Assembly: GCA_017429475.1 (NCBI GenBank)
Contig: JAFROX010000006.1
Span: 252,008-316,007, forward strand
DNA length: 64,000 nucleotides
Reading direction: 5' to 3'
Source: Bacteroidales bacterium
GTDB taxonomy: Bacteria > Bacteroidota > Bacteroidia > Bacteroidales > UBA932
The notes beneath the pieces are model-generated. The model did no database searches. It saw only the letters and a list, made by a program, of their open reading frames with translations, and had not been told where the DNA came from. A program made the position numbers and the translations under genes. The first letter of the stretch is position 1; the number at the start of each line of letters is the position of its first letter. Below are positions 55,223-64,000 of the stretch, piece after piece.

Positions 55223-55921
55223 ATGATTTACGAAGAACTTCAGCCGGAACAATACGAAGACATAGCCTCGCGCATACTCTACGAGGACAACCACGTGCTT
55301 GTGATCAACAAGAAGGTGGGCGAGATAGTCCAGGGCGACAAGACGGGCGACGAAGCCCTGAGCGAGACCCTGAAGCGTTTCATCGCGCAGCGCGACGGCA
55401 AGCCCGGCCACGTCTTTATGGGAGTTCCCCACCGTCTGGACCGTCCTGTCAGCGGCGTAGCCCTTTTCGCGAAGACCAGCAAGAGCCTCGAAAGGATGAA
55501 CGAGGCCTTCCGTGACGGCAGCGTCCACAAGACCTACTGGGCCCTGACCTGCGCCGCTCCCAAGCCTGCCGAGGGAGAACTGAAACACTGGCTGGTGCGC
55601 AACGAGAAGCAGAACAAGTCTTATGCGAGCCTTCAGCAGAAGCCCGATTCTAAGGAGGCGAGGCTGCGCTACAAGCTGCTCAAGTCGTTCGACCGCTACC
55701 ATCTTGTGGAAGTGGAGCTGCTCACCGGGCGGCATCATCAGATCCGCTGTCAGCTGTCGGCGATAGGCTGCTGCATCAAGGGTGACCTCAAGTACGGAGC
55801 TCCGCGCTCAAACAAGGACGGCGGTATTTGCCTGCACGCGCGCAGCATAAGCTTCACGCATCCTACGCGGAAGGAAGAAATCACGGTGACGGCTCCGGTG
55901 AGCTGGCCTCCGTTCCTCTAG
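55223..55921 (+). CDS. RluA-family pseudouridine synthase
   Basis: The 232-residue protein has the RluA catalytic motif HRLDRPVSGV with the active Asp, and later LLTGRHHQIRCQLS. There is no S4 domain. It modifies uridine in rRNA or tRNA; the target cannot be named. The last 4 nt overlap the stop of the convergent purU gene. Confidence 0.92.
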   Translation: MIYEELQPEQYEDIASRILYEDNHVLVINKKVGEIVQGDKTGDEALSETLKRFIAQRDGKPGHVFMGVPHRLDRPVSGVALFAKTSKSLERMNEAFRDGSVHKTYWALTCAAPKPAEGELKHWLVRNEKQNKSYASLQQKPDSKEARLRYKLLKSFDRYHLVEVELLTGRHHQIRCQLSAIGCCIKGDLKYGAPRSNKDGGICLHARSISFTHPTRKEEITVTAPVSWPPFL

Positions 55922-56781
55922 TCGAAAATCACGGTCTTGTTGCGGAACACCAGGATCTTGCGGTCGATGTGCTTGCTGACTGCACGGGAGAGGACTATCT
56001 TCTCCAGGTCGCGTCCCTTGTTGACGAGGGTGTCCACGCTGTCCTTGTGGGTGATGCGTGCCACGTCCTGTTCGATGATGGGGCCTGCGTCAAGCTCTGC
56101 GTTGACATAGTGGCTGGTGGCGCCGATGATCTTGACGCCGCGCTCGTAGGCCTGGTGGTAGGGCTTGGCACCGATGAAGGCCGGGAGGAAGGAGTGATGG
56201 ATGTTGATGATCTTGTTGGGATAGCGTGCTATCATTTCGTCGCTGATGACCTGCATATAGCGGGCGAGGACTATGAAGGTCACGCCGTTCTCTTCCAGCA
56301 GTTTCATCTCTGCGGCTTCCTGGGCGGCTTTGTTTTCCTTGGTTATTTCAAACACGTGGAACGGTATGCCGAACTGCTCTGCAACGGGCCTGAGGTCTTC
56401 GTGGTTGCTGATGATCAGAGGGATGTCGACGTTCCATTCGCCGGCTGAATATCTTGCCAGAATGTCATAGAGGCAGTGCGACATCTTCGAGACGAAGATG
56501 CACATACGGGGCTTCTGTCCGCTGAAGTACAGCCAGAATTCCATACCGTACTTGTTGGCATAGAGGGTCTGGAAATATTCCCCGATGCGGTCCTTGGGGA
56601 TGAGGAATTTCTCAAGCTGCCACTCGATCCTCATAAAGAAGGCGTTGGCGCCGTGGTCAACGTGCTGGTCGAGGTTGACGATGTTTCCCTTGTTGACGGT
56701 GATGAAATTGGTGATTTCGGCTATGATGCCTGGCGTGTCCTGACAGTGGATCAGCAGAATGGCGTTGCCCTGGTTGTCCAT
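55918..56781 (-). CDS. purU: Formyltetrahydrofolate deformylase
   Basis: From the ATG at 56781 the protein has 287 residues, the normal PurU length. An N-terminal ACT domain (LLIHCQDTPGIIAEITNF) is followed by a formyltransferase-type domain with NIHHSFLPAFIGAKPY and ELDAGPII. It releases formate from 10-formyl-THF and so supplies purine synthesis and balances one-carbon units. The frame runs upstream to 56919, but a -7 promoter box lies inside that extension, so the shorter start is chosen. Confidence 0.93.
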   Translation of the reverse strand: MDNQGNAILLIHCQDTPGIIAEITNFITVNKGNIVNLDQHVDHGANAFFMRIEWQLEKFLIPKDRIGEYFQTLYANKYGMEFWLYFSGQKPRMCIFVSKMSHCLYDILARYSAGEWNVDIPLIISNHEDLRPVAEQFGIPFHVFEITKENKAAQEAAEMKLLEENGVTFIVLARYMQVISDEMIARYPNKIINIHHSFLPAFIGAKPYHQAYERGVKIIGATSHYVNAELDAGPIIEQDVARITHKDSVDTLVNKGRDLEKIVLSRAVSKHIDRKILVFRNKTVIFD

Positions 56782-56811
56782 ATTCGTCTGAATCAGTTGT
56801 GTAACGAGCGG

Positions 56812-56819
56812 CAAAAATA
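56812..56819 (-). promoter_or_regulatory. Bacteroidetes -7 box for purU
   Basis: On the minus strand TATTTTTG lies 30 nt before the ATG at 56781, with TTTG 17 nt further upstream. It decides the start. Confidence 0.55.
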
Positions 56820-56892
56820 CCATTTTTTTCATAAAGCAAACTGCACTTCTGCCATTTTGTCGCACTGCCGCCAGTTGGCAAATAATTTGTTC

Positions 56893-56900
56893 TATCTTTG
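56893..56900 (+). promoter_or_regulatory. Bacteroidetes -7 box for grpE-dnaJ
   Basis: A perfect TATCTTTG lies 22 nt before the grpE ATG, divergent from the purU promoter. Confidence 0.6.
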
Positions 56901-56922
56901 CGACACATAAAAAACGCATACT

Positions 56923-57513
56923 ATGTCAAAGAAAAACAAACATATGGATCATAAAAAAGATGAAGAGCAGAAGGCTGCAGCAAGCCAGGAGGCTCCTCAG
57001 ACAGAAGAGGTGAAGGAAGAGGCCGGACAGCAGGAAGAACCTGCCGAAGAGCAGCCTGCATCCAAGGCGGTTGAAGAGCTGCAGGGCAAGCTTGCAGAGT
57101 CTAACGACAGATATCTGCGTCTGGCAGCAGAGTTCGACAACTACCGCCGCCGTACGGCCAAGGAGCGTATGGACCTGATAGACCTTGCCAACGAGAAGCT
57201 GGTGAAGGATATGCTCCCGATAGTCGACGATTTCGAGAGAGCTCTTGCAGCGATGAAGGATTCTGATGACGCAGCATCTGCAAAGGAAGGCACCGAGCTG
57301 ATCTACAACAAGCTGGTGGCATTCCTGAAGAAGAACGGCGTCAGCGAGATCGAAGCTGCCGGCAAGGAGTTCGACACTGATTTCCACGAGGCTGTGGCAC
57401 AGTTCCCGGTGGAAGACGAGAAAAAGAAAAACACAGTTATAGACGTCACCCAGAAAGGTTATACTATGGGTGAGAAGGTCATCAGGTACGCCAAGGTTGT
57501 GATAGGCATCTAA
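56923..57513 (+). CDS. grpE: Nucleotide exchange factor GrpE
   Basis: The 196-residue protein has a long acidic, Gln/Glu-rich N-terminal tail, a coiled coil (LQGKLAESNDRYLRLAAEFD) and the GrpE signature (VDDFERALAAMK, KGYTMGEKVIRYAKVVIG). It releases ADP from DnaK. An internal ATG at 56944 is a second possible start. It is followed by dnaJ after 21 nt. Confidence 0.95.
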   Translation: MSKKNKHMDHKKDEEQKAAASQEAPQTEEVKEEAGQQEEPAEEQPASKAVEELQGKLAESNDRYLRLAAEFDNYRRRTAKERMDLIDLANEKLVKDMLPIVDDFERALAAMKDSDDAASAKEGTELIYNKLVAFLKKNGVSEIEAAGKEFDTDFHEAVAQFPVEDEKKKNTVIDVTQKGYTMGEKVIRYAKVVIGI

Positions 57514-57534
57514 ACCTTTGGCAAGGAGGCTTAT

Positions 57535-58689
57535 ATGGCAGAGAAAAGAGATTATTACGAGGTCCTCGGGGTCGATAAGACCGCAAGCGAGGAAGAGATA
57601 AAGAAGGCATACCGCAAGAAGGCCATCCAGTACCATCCCGACAAGAACCCCGGCGACAAGGAAGCCGAGGAGAAGTTCAAGGAGGCGGCTGAGGCTTACG
57701 ACGTGCTGAGCAATCCGGAGAAGCGTGCCCGCTACGACCGCTTCGGCCACGCCGGAATGAGCGGTGCTGCTGGTGGCGCGGCAGGCGGATTCTCTATGGA
57801 GGACATCTTCGAGCAGTTCGGTGACATTTTCGGTGGCCGTTTCGGCTTCGGAGGTTTCTCGAGTATGTTCGGCGGCGGTGCCCGCGGACAGAGAGTCACA
57901 CGCGGCAGCGACATCCGCATCAGGGTAAAGCTTTCTCTCGCCGAGATAGCTCACGGAGTGGAGAAGAGGGTCAAGATCAGCAAGATGATGGTCTGCCCCG
58001 ACTGCCACGGCCGTGGTGCTGCCAGCGAGGCGGACATAAAGACCTGCGAGCATTGCAACGGTACAGGCGTGGTCACAAAGGTGCAGCAGACCATCCTCGG
58101 CCAGATGCAGACCCAGCAGCCCTGCCCGTATTGCAACGGTGAAGGCCGAAGGGTTGTGAATCCCTGCAAGAAGTGCAGCGGCAGCGGTCTGGTCAAGGGC
58201 AGCGAAGAGATCAGTTTCAAGATTCCTGCAGGAGTCAGCGACGGAATGCAGCTGACCGTCCAGGGCAAGGGCAATGCGGCCCGCAACGGCGGCATCAACG
58301 GCAACCTGCTCGTCGTGATCGAAGAAGAGCCGGATCCGCAGCTGGAGCGTGACGGAGACGATCTCATCTACAGCCTGTTCATATCCATACCCCAGGCGGT
58401 AAACGGATGTCAGGTGGAAATTCCTGCAATAGACGGAAAACTCAAGATAAAGGTAGAACCAGGAACCCAGCCCGGCAAGGTGCTCCGCCTCCGCGGCAAA
58501 GGACTTCCTTCAGTCAACGGCTACGGCAACGGAGACCTGCTTGTTTTCGTTCAGGTATGGATTCCCAAGAAGCTCGACAAGGAAGAGAAGGAGATGATGG
58601 CGAAGTTGGAAGCCAGCGAGAATTTCAAGGCCAATCCGAGCCAGGATGACAAAAATCTTTTCGAAAGGGTAAAGCAGTTCTTCTCATAA
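57535..58689 (+). CDS. dnaJ: Chaperone DnaJ (Hsp40)
   Basis: The 384-residue protein has a J domain with HPD (YHPDKNPG), a Gly/Phe-rich linker (~75-120), and a zinc domain of four Cys motifs ([32 protein letters not shown]), followed by the C-terminal substrate-binding region. It stimulates DnaK. An unusually strong Shine-Dalgarno AAGGAGG (57523-57529) precedes the start, rare for this phylum. Confidence 0.98.
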   Translation: MAEKRDYYEVLGVDKTASEEEIKKAYRKKAIQYHPDKNPGDKEAEEKFKEAAEAYDVLSNPEKRARYDRFGHAGMSGAAGGAAGGFSMEDIFEQFGDIFGGRFGFGGFSSMFGGGARGQRVTRGSDIRIRVKLSLAEIAHGVEKRVKISKMMVCPDCHGRGAASEADIKTCEHCNGTGVVTKVQQTILGQMQTQQPCPYCNGEGRRVVNPCKKCSGSGLVKGSEEISFKIPAGVSDGMQLTVQGKGNAARNGGINGNLLVVIEEEPDPQLERDGDDLIYSLFISIPQAVNGCQVEIPAIDGKLKIKVEPGTQPGKVLRLRGKGLPSVNGYGNGDLLVFVQVWIPKKLDKEEKEMMAKLEASENFKANPSQDDKNLFERVKQFFS

Positions 58690-58702
58690 GCCGGCAATTC
58701 AG

Positions 58703-60400
58703 ATGAAACGTTCCATACTGCTTACAGTCCTGATATTTGCGGCCGTTCTGGTTCCCAATGTATGTTTTGCCGCCGACACTACTGCAGTCATTAAGCACGG
58801 CAAGCCGCTGGATCTGCCGATGTCATTCGCGGCGTCGTATGGAGAGCTGCGCCACGACCATTTCCACGGCGGAATCGATTTCCGCACAGGCGGCAAGACG
58901 GGCGATCCCATACATTCCATCAAGGACGGATATGTGAGCCGTATCAGCGTTTCGACCACCGGCTACGGGAACGGTTTGTATATAACGCATCCTGACGGCA
59001 CTATGTCTGTCTATGGACATATGCTGTCGTTCCGCAGCGACATTGCCGAGCGAGTCCTGCAGGAGCAATACGACAAGCGCTCCTTCTCGGTGAACATACT
59101 GCTCGGTCCGGACGAATTCCCGGTGAAGATGGGCGACATAATCGGCAAGGTGGGCAACACAGGGTCTTCGGTTGCACCCCATCTTCATATGGAAGTGCGC
59201 AGGGATGACGGCAACACGCCGTTCAACTTTTTCAGGGAGGGCTATTATTCCGTACCTGACACACAGACGCCCGTGATCCAGAGGATTGCGGTATATGCGT
59301 ATGAAGACAGCACCGGAATCCCCGTTTCACGCAGACTTAGGATTATGTCGGGCAAGTATTCGGAGAGCGTCATAAGCGTGCCTGCCAAATCCTATCTCGG
59401 AATCGACGCCATCGACAAGATGGAGGGAACCACCGGCCGTCTCGGAGTTGAAAAGTACAGGGTTCTGCTCGACGGAGAACCGCTCTTCGAACTCAACATA
59501 GGCGATTTCAACTATGACATCGACAAATACATCAGGAGTACCGTGGCCGCCGGAGAGACAGGCATGGACTTCATCAAGACCCAGGTGGATCCGGGAAACC
59601 TTCTGGCCAGGACCAAGATAACCGCTGAGAACGGCGGCATCATCCGGCTCGACGATTACGAACGCCACCGTGTGACTGTAGAAGCCAGCGATATCTTCGG
59701 CAATATGACACGCGCCACTCTCTATCTCCGTAGAGACGACAGCATCAAGGCGGACGCTCCACTCGGCGACAATGTGGCAACCGTCCCTATGCTGTGGTAT
59801 GTGCCGAATTCCCTGGTACTTGAAGACCTGAGCGTAGCGATGCCACTGGGTGCACTTTACAACAACGTCTATTTCCAATACGGCAAGGTTGCCGATGCCG
59901 ATACTGCGGTAGGGTTCTATTCTCCGGTGTGGAAACTCGGTGACGACCGGCTGGCTCTCCACGAGCCGTTCAAGGTCACGATCCCTGTAGGATATGACGA
60001 GAGCCTGACGGACAAGATGCTGCTTGCCAGAGTGAGTTCCGACGGCAAACTCAGCGGTGTCGGCGGAATCGTCAGCGACGGTATGCTGACCGCTTCGGTC
60101 CGTTCCGGAGTGTACTGCGTGGCAAGGGACACCGTAGCCCCTGTGCTCAAACCTGCGGTTCAGTCTGGCGGCAAGGTGAGCGGAAGCACGTTCCGCGTAA
60201 CTGCGACCGACGATATGTCTGGCATTGCCCAGTTCGAGGTCCTTGTCGACGGAGAGTGGACGCTGGCTTCGCTGAAGAGCAACAGCATCACAGTCTATCT
60301 GTCTGAAAGCAGGGTGCGCCGAGGCAGCCACGATGTGGTCGTGACGGCTTATGACGCTGTGGGCAACGGCAGCGAGGTCCGATTCAAGATCGTTTGGTAA
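58703..60400 (+). CDS. M23 family metallopeptidase
   Basis: The 565-residue protein has a signal peptide (~1-24). The M23 peptidase domain is at the N-terminal end of the mature protein: the zinc ligands lie in HFHGGIDFR and HLHMEV. The long C-terminal half is beta-rich with Ig-like stretches and no clear family. M23 enzymes cut peptidoglycan cross-links or only bind them. It follows dnaJ by 13 nt and may share its transcript. It overlaps the convergent epimerase gene by 17 nt. Confidence 0.88.
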   Translation: MKRSILLTVLIFAAVLVPNVCFAADTTAVIKHGKPLDLPMSFAASYGELRHDHFHGGIDFRTGGKTGDPIHSIKDGYVSRISVSTTGYGNGLYITHPDGTMSVYGHMLSFRSDIAERVLQEQYDKRSFSVNILLGPDEFPVKMGDIIGKVGNTGSSVAPHLHMEVRRDDGNTPFNFFREGYYSVPDTQTPVIQRIAVYAYEDSTGIPVSRRLRIMSGKYSESVISVPAKSYLGIDAIDKMEGTTGRLGVEKYRVLLDGEPLFELNIGDFNYDIDKYIRSTVAAGETGMDFIKTQVDPGNLLARTKITAENGGIIRLDDYERHRVTVEASDIFGNMTRATLYLRRDDSIKADAPLGDNVATVPMLWYVPNSLVLEDLSVAMPLGALYNNVYFQYGKVADADTAVGFYSPVWKLGDDRLALHEPFKVTIPVGYDESLTDKMLLARVSSDGKLSGVGGIVSDGMLTASVRSGVYCVARDTVAPVLKPAVQSGGKVSGSTFRVTATDDMSGIAQFEVLVDGEWTLASLKSNSITVYLSESRVRRGSHDVVVTAYDAVGNGSEVRFKIVW

Positions 60401-61412
60401 ATGAGGCCTTTGCGGCTTCCATAACTTCTATGATCCGGTCGCAGAATTCATCGAATTCCGGGTCTTCCTCCTGGCATTCCGGATGGGACATTATGTAGTC
60501 CACAGTGTTCTTCAGGCCGCGGCATATGGGAACTTCGGGGATGAACGTCGGGACAGCGCGTTTGAGTTTCCTCTGGTCGAAGATTACGGAATATGCCTTG
60601 TCTCCCAGCAGGCTGCCTTCGAAATCCAACTCCGGAGCGATGTCAGCCAGAAAGCGGGATGTGACATAGTAGGGCTTGAGTTCCACCCCAAGCGCATCGG
60701 CGATGCATTGGTAGATCTGGTTCCAGGACAGGGATTCTCCAGATGTGATCTGGAATGCTTCGCCAATGGCGAGGGGATTGCCCATAAGGCCGGTGAAACC
60801 CTTCGCGAAATCGCTGTTGTGAGTCAGTGTCCACAGCGAGGTTCCGTCACCGTGGATTATTACAGGCTTGCCCTCGAGCATCCTCTTCAGCACTGAAAAG
60901 CTTCCGATGCGTCCGTGGACTCCCAGCGGAACCTTGCGCTCGTCGTAGGTGTGGCTGGGACGGATTATTGTAACGGGAAAGCCTTCCTCGCGGTATTTCT
61001 CCATCAGGAACTCCTCGCACTCGATTTTCTTCCTTGAATATTCCCAATAGGGGTTGGCAAGGGAAGTGCCTTCGCTGATGACATAATCCCTTGCAGGCTT
61101 GTTGTACGCCGAGGCGGTGCTGATGAACATAAACTGGGCGGTCTTTCCCTTGAACAGCCTGTAGTCGCGCTTTATCTGTTCGGGGTGGAAGCAGATGAAA
61201 TCGCAGACCACGTCGAAGCTGAGCCCCTTGAGTTTGGCGGCCACGTCGGCTTCGTCGTTGATGTCGGCTATGATTTCCTTCAGGTTGCCGCTGAGGATGC
61301 CGTTGCGGCTGCCTCGGTTGATCAGATACAGTTCGTTGTCGGGATTCGAGAGCACCCTTTTGGAAATGGCGGTGCTGATGGTGCCGGTTCCGCCTATGAA
61401 CAATACTTTCAT
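60384..61412 (-). CDS. NAD-dependent epimerase/dehydratase-like protein
   Basis: The 342-residue protein starts with the nucleotide-binding motif FIGGTGTISTAI (Gly-rich, SDR type) and has YEYSRKK-like NPYWEYSRKKIECEEFL at the catalytic Tyr-x-x-x-Lys position, with SASAYN before it. The end is helical. It belongs to the extended SDR family of sugar-nucleotide enzymes. Substrate unknown. It lies 11 nt downstream of the antiporter gene, so co-transcription is possible. Confidence 0.88.
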   Translation of the reverse strand: MKVLFIGGTGTISTAISKRVLSNPDNELYLINRGSRNGILSGNLKEIIADINDEADVAAKLKGLSFDVVCDFICFHPEQIKRDYRLFKGKTAQFMFISTASAYNKPARDYVISEGTSLANPYWEYSRKKIECEEFLMEKYREEGFPVTIIRPSHTYDERKVPLGVHGRIGSFSVLKRMLEGKPVIIHGDGTSLWTLTHNSDFAKGFTGLMGNPLAIGEAFQITSGESLSWNQIYQCIADALGVELKPYYVTSRFLADIAPELDFEGSLLGDKAYSVIFDQRKLKRAVPTFIPEVPICRGLKNTVDYIMSHPECQEEDPEFDEFCDRIIEVMEAAKASFTKRS

Positions 61413-61423
61413 TTTATGTCGCT

Positions 61424-62857
61424 TTACTCGGGGATTATGTCGGAATATGAAGATGAAGAAGGTGCGGAGTCTTCCGGAACGGAGCCTTCGCTTTCAGGCT
61501 GTGCGGGAGCGGCGGCCTCCACGGCCTCCACGGCTTCCATTGCTTCCTTAGCTTCGTCAGCCACTTCGGCGGCCACTTCGGCTGCAGGTTCGGTGGCAGG
61601 CTCTGCGGCTGCCTCATCGCTTGCCGGCTCTTCCTTGTCGCCCTTCCTTTCGGTCAGTATGATAATGACGCTGCAGGTAAGGATGCTGAAGAGCACAACT
61701 GCGTACGCAACGTCCTGAATGGCCTGGCAGGAGTTGAGCATCCACTCGGGCTGATGGGTGGCCTGAGCCCATTGCAGAGGCAGAGAAGAAAGCACGGCGG
61801 CCACAAGTCCCTTCGGGCCGAGGACGCGCATCAGACGGCGGTCTCTCTTCGAGAAGCCTTTCTTGCCCATACAGCTCATCGTGACGAATCTGGTTAGGAA
61901 GATCAGGGCAGTGAAGAGGGCGCCTACGAGAAGGTAACGCCAGTTGTTGAACTTTATGCTGATGCCGACATATACGAAGAAATAGGTCTGCAGGATGAAT
62001 ACGATTTCGGAATAGAAGTTTCGGTCGTTTTTGTCGAGGCTCATCGCTTCAGCTTTTTCGGCCATTGACTTCTTCGCCACGTGAGATATGTGGTAGTTGG
62101 CCGCTGAGATGCCGAATGCAAGTATTGCCATACCTCCGTTCAACCCTATGAGGTTGGTGAAACCATATACGATGAAGGCGAGGGCGAAAGTCGTGAACAT
62201 CGCATTCTGCAGGCCGGACAGCAGATTCTTGAGTATGACGATCCACGCAAATCCGACAATCACGCCGATGGCCAGCGATCCGAGCACTGAAAGTGCAATG
62301 TCCTTGGCAATAATGGCCGGGTCGATGTCTCCGGTTCCGAAACTCTCCAGCAGGGACATCGCGATGATCAGGCAGACGATGTCGCTGAGCGCGGCCTCGA
62401 GGTTGAGGACCGTGGATGCTTTTTCAGAAGGTTTCAGCTGGTTGACCATAGGGATCACCACGGCGGCGGAGGTGCCTCCGAGGGCGGCTCCGAGGAAGCA
62501 GCAGTGGATGAATTTCAGATCCAGCATATACATTCCGAGCAGCACGCTTATGCCCACTATCACCACGAAGTTCAGGATTGTGGCAATCAGGGCTGGCCCT
62601 ATGGATTTTCCCAGAACGTGAAGGTCAAGCGTGGTGCCGCTCTGGAACAGGATGCAGATGAGGGTTATGGTGGTGAATACGCTGCCTACCTTGCCGAAAG
62701 ATTCCGGAGTGATCAGGCCTGTTATGGGGCCGAGGACAAGACCGATCAGCATCAGCAGCAGTACGGTCGGAACTTTGGTCTTGGCGAATGCCGCACCGAA
62801 AATGTGGGACAGGAAGATCAGCAGACCTAGTGCAATCAGAATAATAGATATATCCAT
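61424..62857 (-). CDS. CPA-type Na+/H+ (cation:proton) antiporter
   Basis: The 477-residue protein has about 12 membrane helices covering residues ~1-410, with GAALGGTSAAVVIPMVNQL and the conserved LNLEAALSDIVCLIIAMSLLE region of CPA antiporters. The last ~65 residues are an unusual Ala/Glu/Pro-rich acidic tail (EEPASDEAAAEPATEPAAEV), probably cytoplasmic and disordered. It exchanges monovalent cations for protons. It is divergent from the beta-helix gene. Confidence 0.9.
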   Translation of the reverse strand: MDISIILIALGLLIFLSHIFGAAFAKTKVPTVLLLMLIGLVLGPITGLITPESFGKVGSVFTTITLICILFQSGTTLDLHVLGKSIGPALIATILNFVVIVGISVLLGMYMLDLKFIHCCFLGAALGGTSAAVVIPMVNQLKPSEKASTVLNLEAALSDIVCLIIAMSLLESFGTGDIDPAIIAKDIALSVLGSLAIGVIVGFAWIVILKNLLSGLQNAMFTTFALAFIVYGFTNLIGLNGGMAILAFGISAANYHISHVAKKSMAEKAEAMSLDKNDRNFYSEIVFILQTYFFVYVGISIKFNNWRYLLVGALFTALIFLTRFVTMSCMGKKGFSKRDRRLMRVLGPKGLVAAVLSSLPLQWAQATHQPEWMLNSCQAIQDVAYAVVLFSILTCSVIIILTERKGDKEEPASDEAAAEPATEPAAEVAAEVADEAKEAMEAVEAVEAAAPAQPESEGSVPEDSAPSSSSYSDIIPE

Positions 62858-62910
62858 AGCGGGAACAGATAATTGACAATTTCGGTTAAATTATAAACAA
62901 AAATAATATT

Positions 62911-62918
62911 TAAATTTG
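62911..62918 (+). promoter_or_regulatory. Bacteroidetes -7 box for the beta-helix gene
   Basis: TAAATTTG fits TAnnTTTG and lies 23 nt before the ATG at 62942. Confidence 0.5.
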
Positions 62919-62941
62919 TAAGAAACTAAACCAACTAAACT

Positions 62942-64000
62942 ATGAGAAAGGTTATTGTCAAAATCGTGGCTGTAGCCGTTGTGGCTATGCTGTCACTCTC
63001 TGGCCAGCTTCAGGCTCAGAATCTCTTGAAAGGTCTCAAGGACGCAGCTAAAAAGGCTGTAGAGGAGACTGTTTCCGGAGCTACCGGAAATACTGGGAAC
63101 AACACCTCGACTTCTTCTGCTGTGTCAGGCGTTCTCGGCAAGGCGGCATCTGCCGTTCCTGCACCCAAAGGCAAGACATACTATGTGAGTGCGACGACCG
63201 GTTCTGCACGTGCCGACGGCCTGTCTCCTGAAACCCCTATGAAAGATTTGCAGAAAGCGATAGACACGGCTTCCGACAACGATGAGATCCGCGTGGCTGA
63301 AGGCAACTATCTCGGCAACCTTGACCGCGGCTACATCGAGTGCGGAAAGTTCGGCGACGCCTCCCACGATATGGGCAAGTTCATCAGCATCTACGGCGGT
63401 TATTCCACGGATTTCAAGGAGCGTGACGTTATCAAGCACATCACCAAGATCCAGCCGACGGACCAGAAATTCATCGCTCCTCTGTTCAACATCAATGCAA
63501 GAAGGCCTGTAGGCTATACCGGACCTGTAGGAACCGTGGTTATCGACGGACTGGTTTTCGATATGGGCGAGAACAACCTCTATTTCGTGAAGAATGTGAA
63601 CGAAGACGTGACCGGTACGCCTAATGAAGGGGTGCTTACAGGACGTTTCATCGAGCCGGGTTCTTCTGTTTCTATGCCTACTGTCGGATATGCCAACGGA
63701 GACGAATACGGCCTTCATATGGATGTAGAAGGCAATGTGCGTGTTTCCAACTGCATCTTCGTCAACTGCCGTGACTATGGCATCCAGGCCCTTATGGGCA
63801 AAGGCCATATGGAGGTGAGCAACAACATCTTCATCGCCTGCCGCTACGCCGCCTGCCAGGTTAAGGGCAATGTGAAGGATGCGGATATTCCCGAGGTCTC
63901 GCTGGACTTCCATCACAATACCGTCCTCTTCACCTGGACCCGCACAAAGGCATTCGAGGATATGGGCCAGGGATTCCGCTTCATGAACGGCATACGTACC
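62942..64000 (+). CDS. Secreted right-handed beta-helix protein (3' truncated by window edge)
   Basis: The frame is open from the ATG at 62942 to the window end (353 codons, no stop). A signal peptide (~1-26, LSGQLQAQ) is followed by a Ser/Thr/Ala-rich segment. Then comes a DUF1565/parallel beta-helix start: KTYYVSATTGSARADGLSPE, MKDLQKAID, and repeated turns (VRVSNCIFVNCRDYGIQAL, MEVSNNIFIACRYAACQV). Such proteins are usually polysaccharide lyases or surface adhesins. The C-terminus is needed to decide. Confidence 0.8.
   Translation, partial: MRKVIVKIVAVAVVAMLSLSGQLQAQNLLKGLKDAAKKAVEETVSGATGNTGNNTSTSSAVSGVLGKAASAVPAPKGKTYYVSATTGSARADGLSPETPMKDLQKAIDTASDNDEIRVAEGNYLGNLDRGYIECGKFGDASHDMGKFISIYGGYSTDFKERDVIKHITKIQPTDQKFIAPLFNINARRPVGYTGPVGTVVIDGLVFDMGENNLYFVKNVNEDVTGTPNEGVLTGRFIEPGSSVSMPTVGYANGDEYGLHMDVEGNVRVSNCIFVNCRDYGIQALMGKGHMEVSNNIFIACRYAACQVKGNVKDADIPEVSLDFHHNTVLFTWTRTKAFEDMGQGFRFMNGIRT

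Noticed and set aside
56926-58053. 375-codon open frame on the minus strand
   Set aside because: It lies wholly antisense to grpE and dnaJ, which have full family motifs; an effect of codon composition.
59327-60331. 334-codon minus-strand frame
   Set aside because: Antisense to the M23 peptidase gene; no signal, domain or promoter.
63125-63916. 263-codon minus-strand frame at the right edge
   Set aside because: The plus strand has a continuous secreted beta-helix protein from 62942 to the window end with a signal peptide and promoter.
1-64000. CRISPR array
   Set aside because: No set of three or more regularly spaced identical repeats was seen.

Overview
The window looks like a chromosomal segment of a gut-type Bacteroidales bacterium. 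The evidence is Bacteroidetes -7 promoter boxes (TAnnTTTG) in front of many genes, Shine-Dalgarno sites that are mostly weak, many SPII lipoproteins, and typical families (DUF4249, DUF3853, DUF3244, DUF4369-TlpA, DUF1080, C10 peptidases with a Spi-like prodomain). I cannot fix the genus. Core genes are moderately GC-rich. The stretches at about 11.3-13.1 kb and 25.3-52 kb are visibly richer in A+T and carry most of the accessory content.

Layout. 0-9 kb is core: a kinase fused to a RapZ C-terminal domain, coupled to a MurU-like nucleotidyltransferase (probable muropeptide-sugar salvage), DsbD, a GH3 glycosidase with a PA14 insert, a DUF1080 lipoprotein, an AI-2E/PerM family membrane protein and a small lipoprotein. 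9.1-16.9 kb looks like a decayed integrative element: a frameshifted tyrosine integrase, terminator hairpins, a degenerate repeat of the 3' end of tRNA-Ala(GGC), a two-gene DUF488 operon, a DUF3853 HTH protein, a repeat-rich non-coding block, and a LytTR regulator divergent from a thioredoxin lipoprotein and a MotA/ExbB-like gene. 17-24.9 kb is core again: rubrerythrin, HIT protein, small membrane protein, S9 peptidase, CNNM/CBS protein, dnaK, proC, followed by a possible structured RNA.

25.3-42.7 kb is a defence island. In order it holds a DUF234-type ATPase, a gene remnant, a large DEAH helicase with a nuclease-like C-terminal motif, a DUF4143 ATPase, a Gabija-like pair (OLD-type ATPase/TOPRIM plus UvrD helicase), a DUF2971 protein and an unknown protein. 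The block from the DUF4143 gene to the unknown protein is flanked by two related ~100-bp att-like repeats. Then come two MITE-like elements, an IS30 remnant, a truncated gene, and a translationally coupled three-gene TIR operon. Its central protein is TIR-like + TIR + SLOG-like, and its last gene is a MTH538/ThsB-like TIR protein. This resembles Thoeris, but with TIR in place of SIR2 in the effector, and is my best candidate for an unusual system.

42.8-53 kb is a C10-protease locus: a TPR membrane regulator divergent from a DUF3244 protein, a C10 paralogue lacking both catalytic residues, a DUF4249 lipoprotein with a broken partial duplicate, an unknown lipoprotein, a TonB-dependent receptor, a second C10 protease with intact Cys and His, and a lipoprotein. 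An ungapped 108-bp leader with conserved spacing precedes three separate transcription units (lipoprotein at 8.5-9.1 kb, DUF3244 gene at 44.6 kb, active protease at 50.8 kb), which suggests one regulon. 53-64 kb is core: proA, proB, an RluA-type pseudouridine synthase, purU, grpE, dnaJ, an M23 peptidase, a sugar-nucleotide epimerase-like protein, a CPA-type antiporter and a truncated beta-helix protein.
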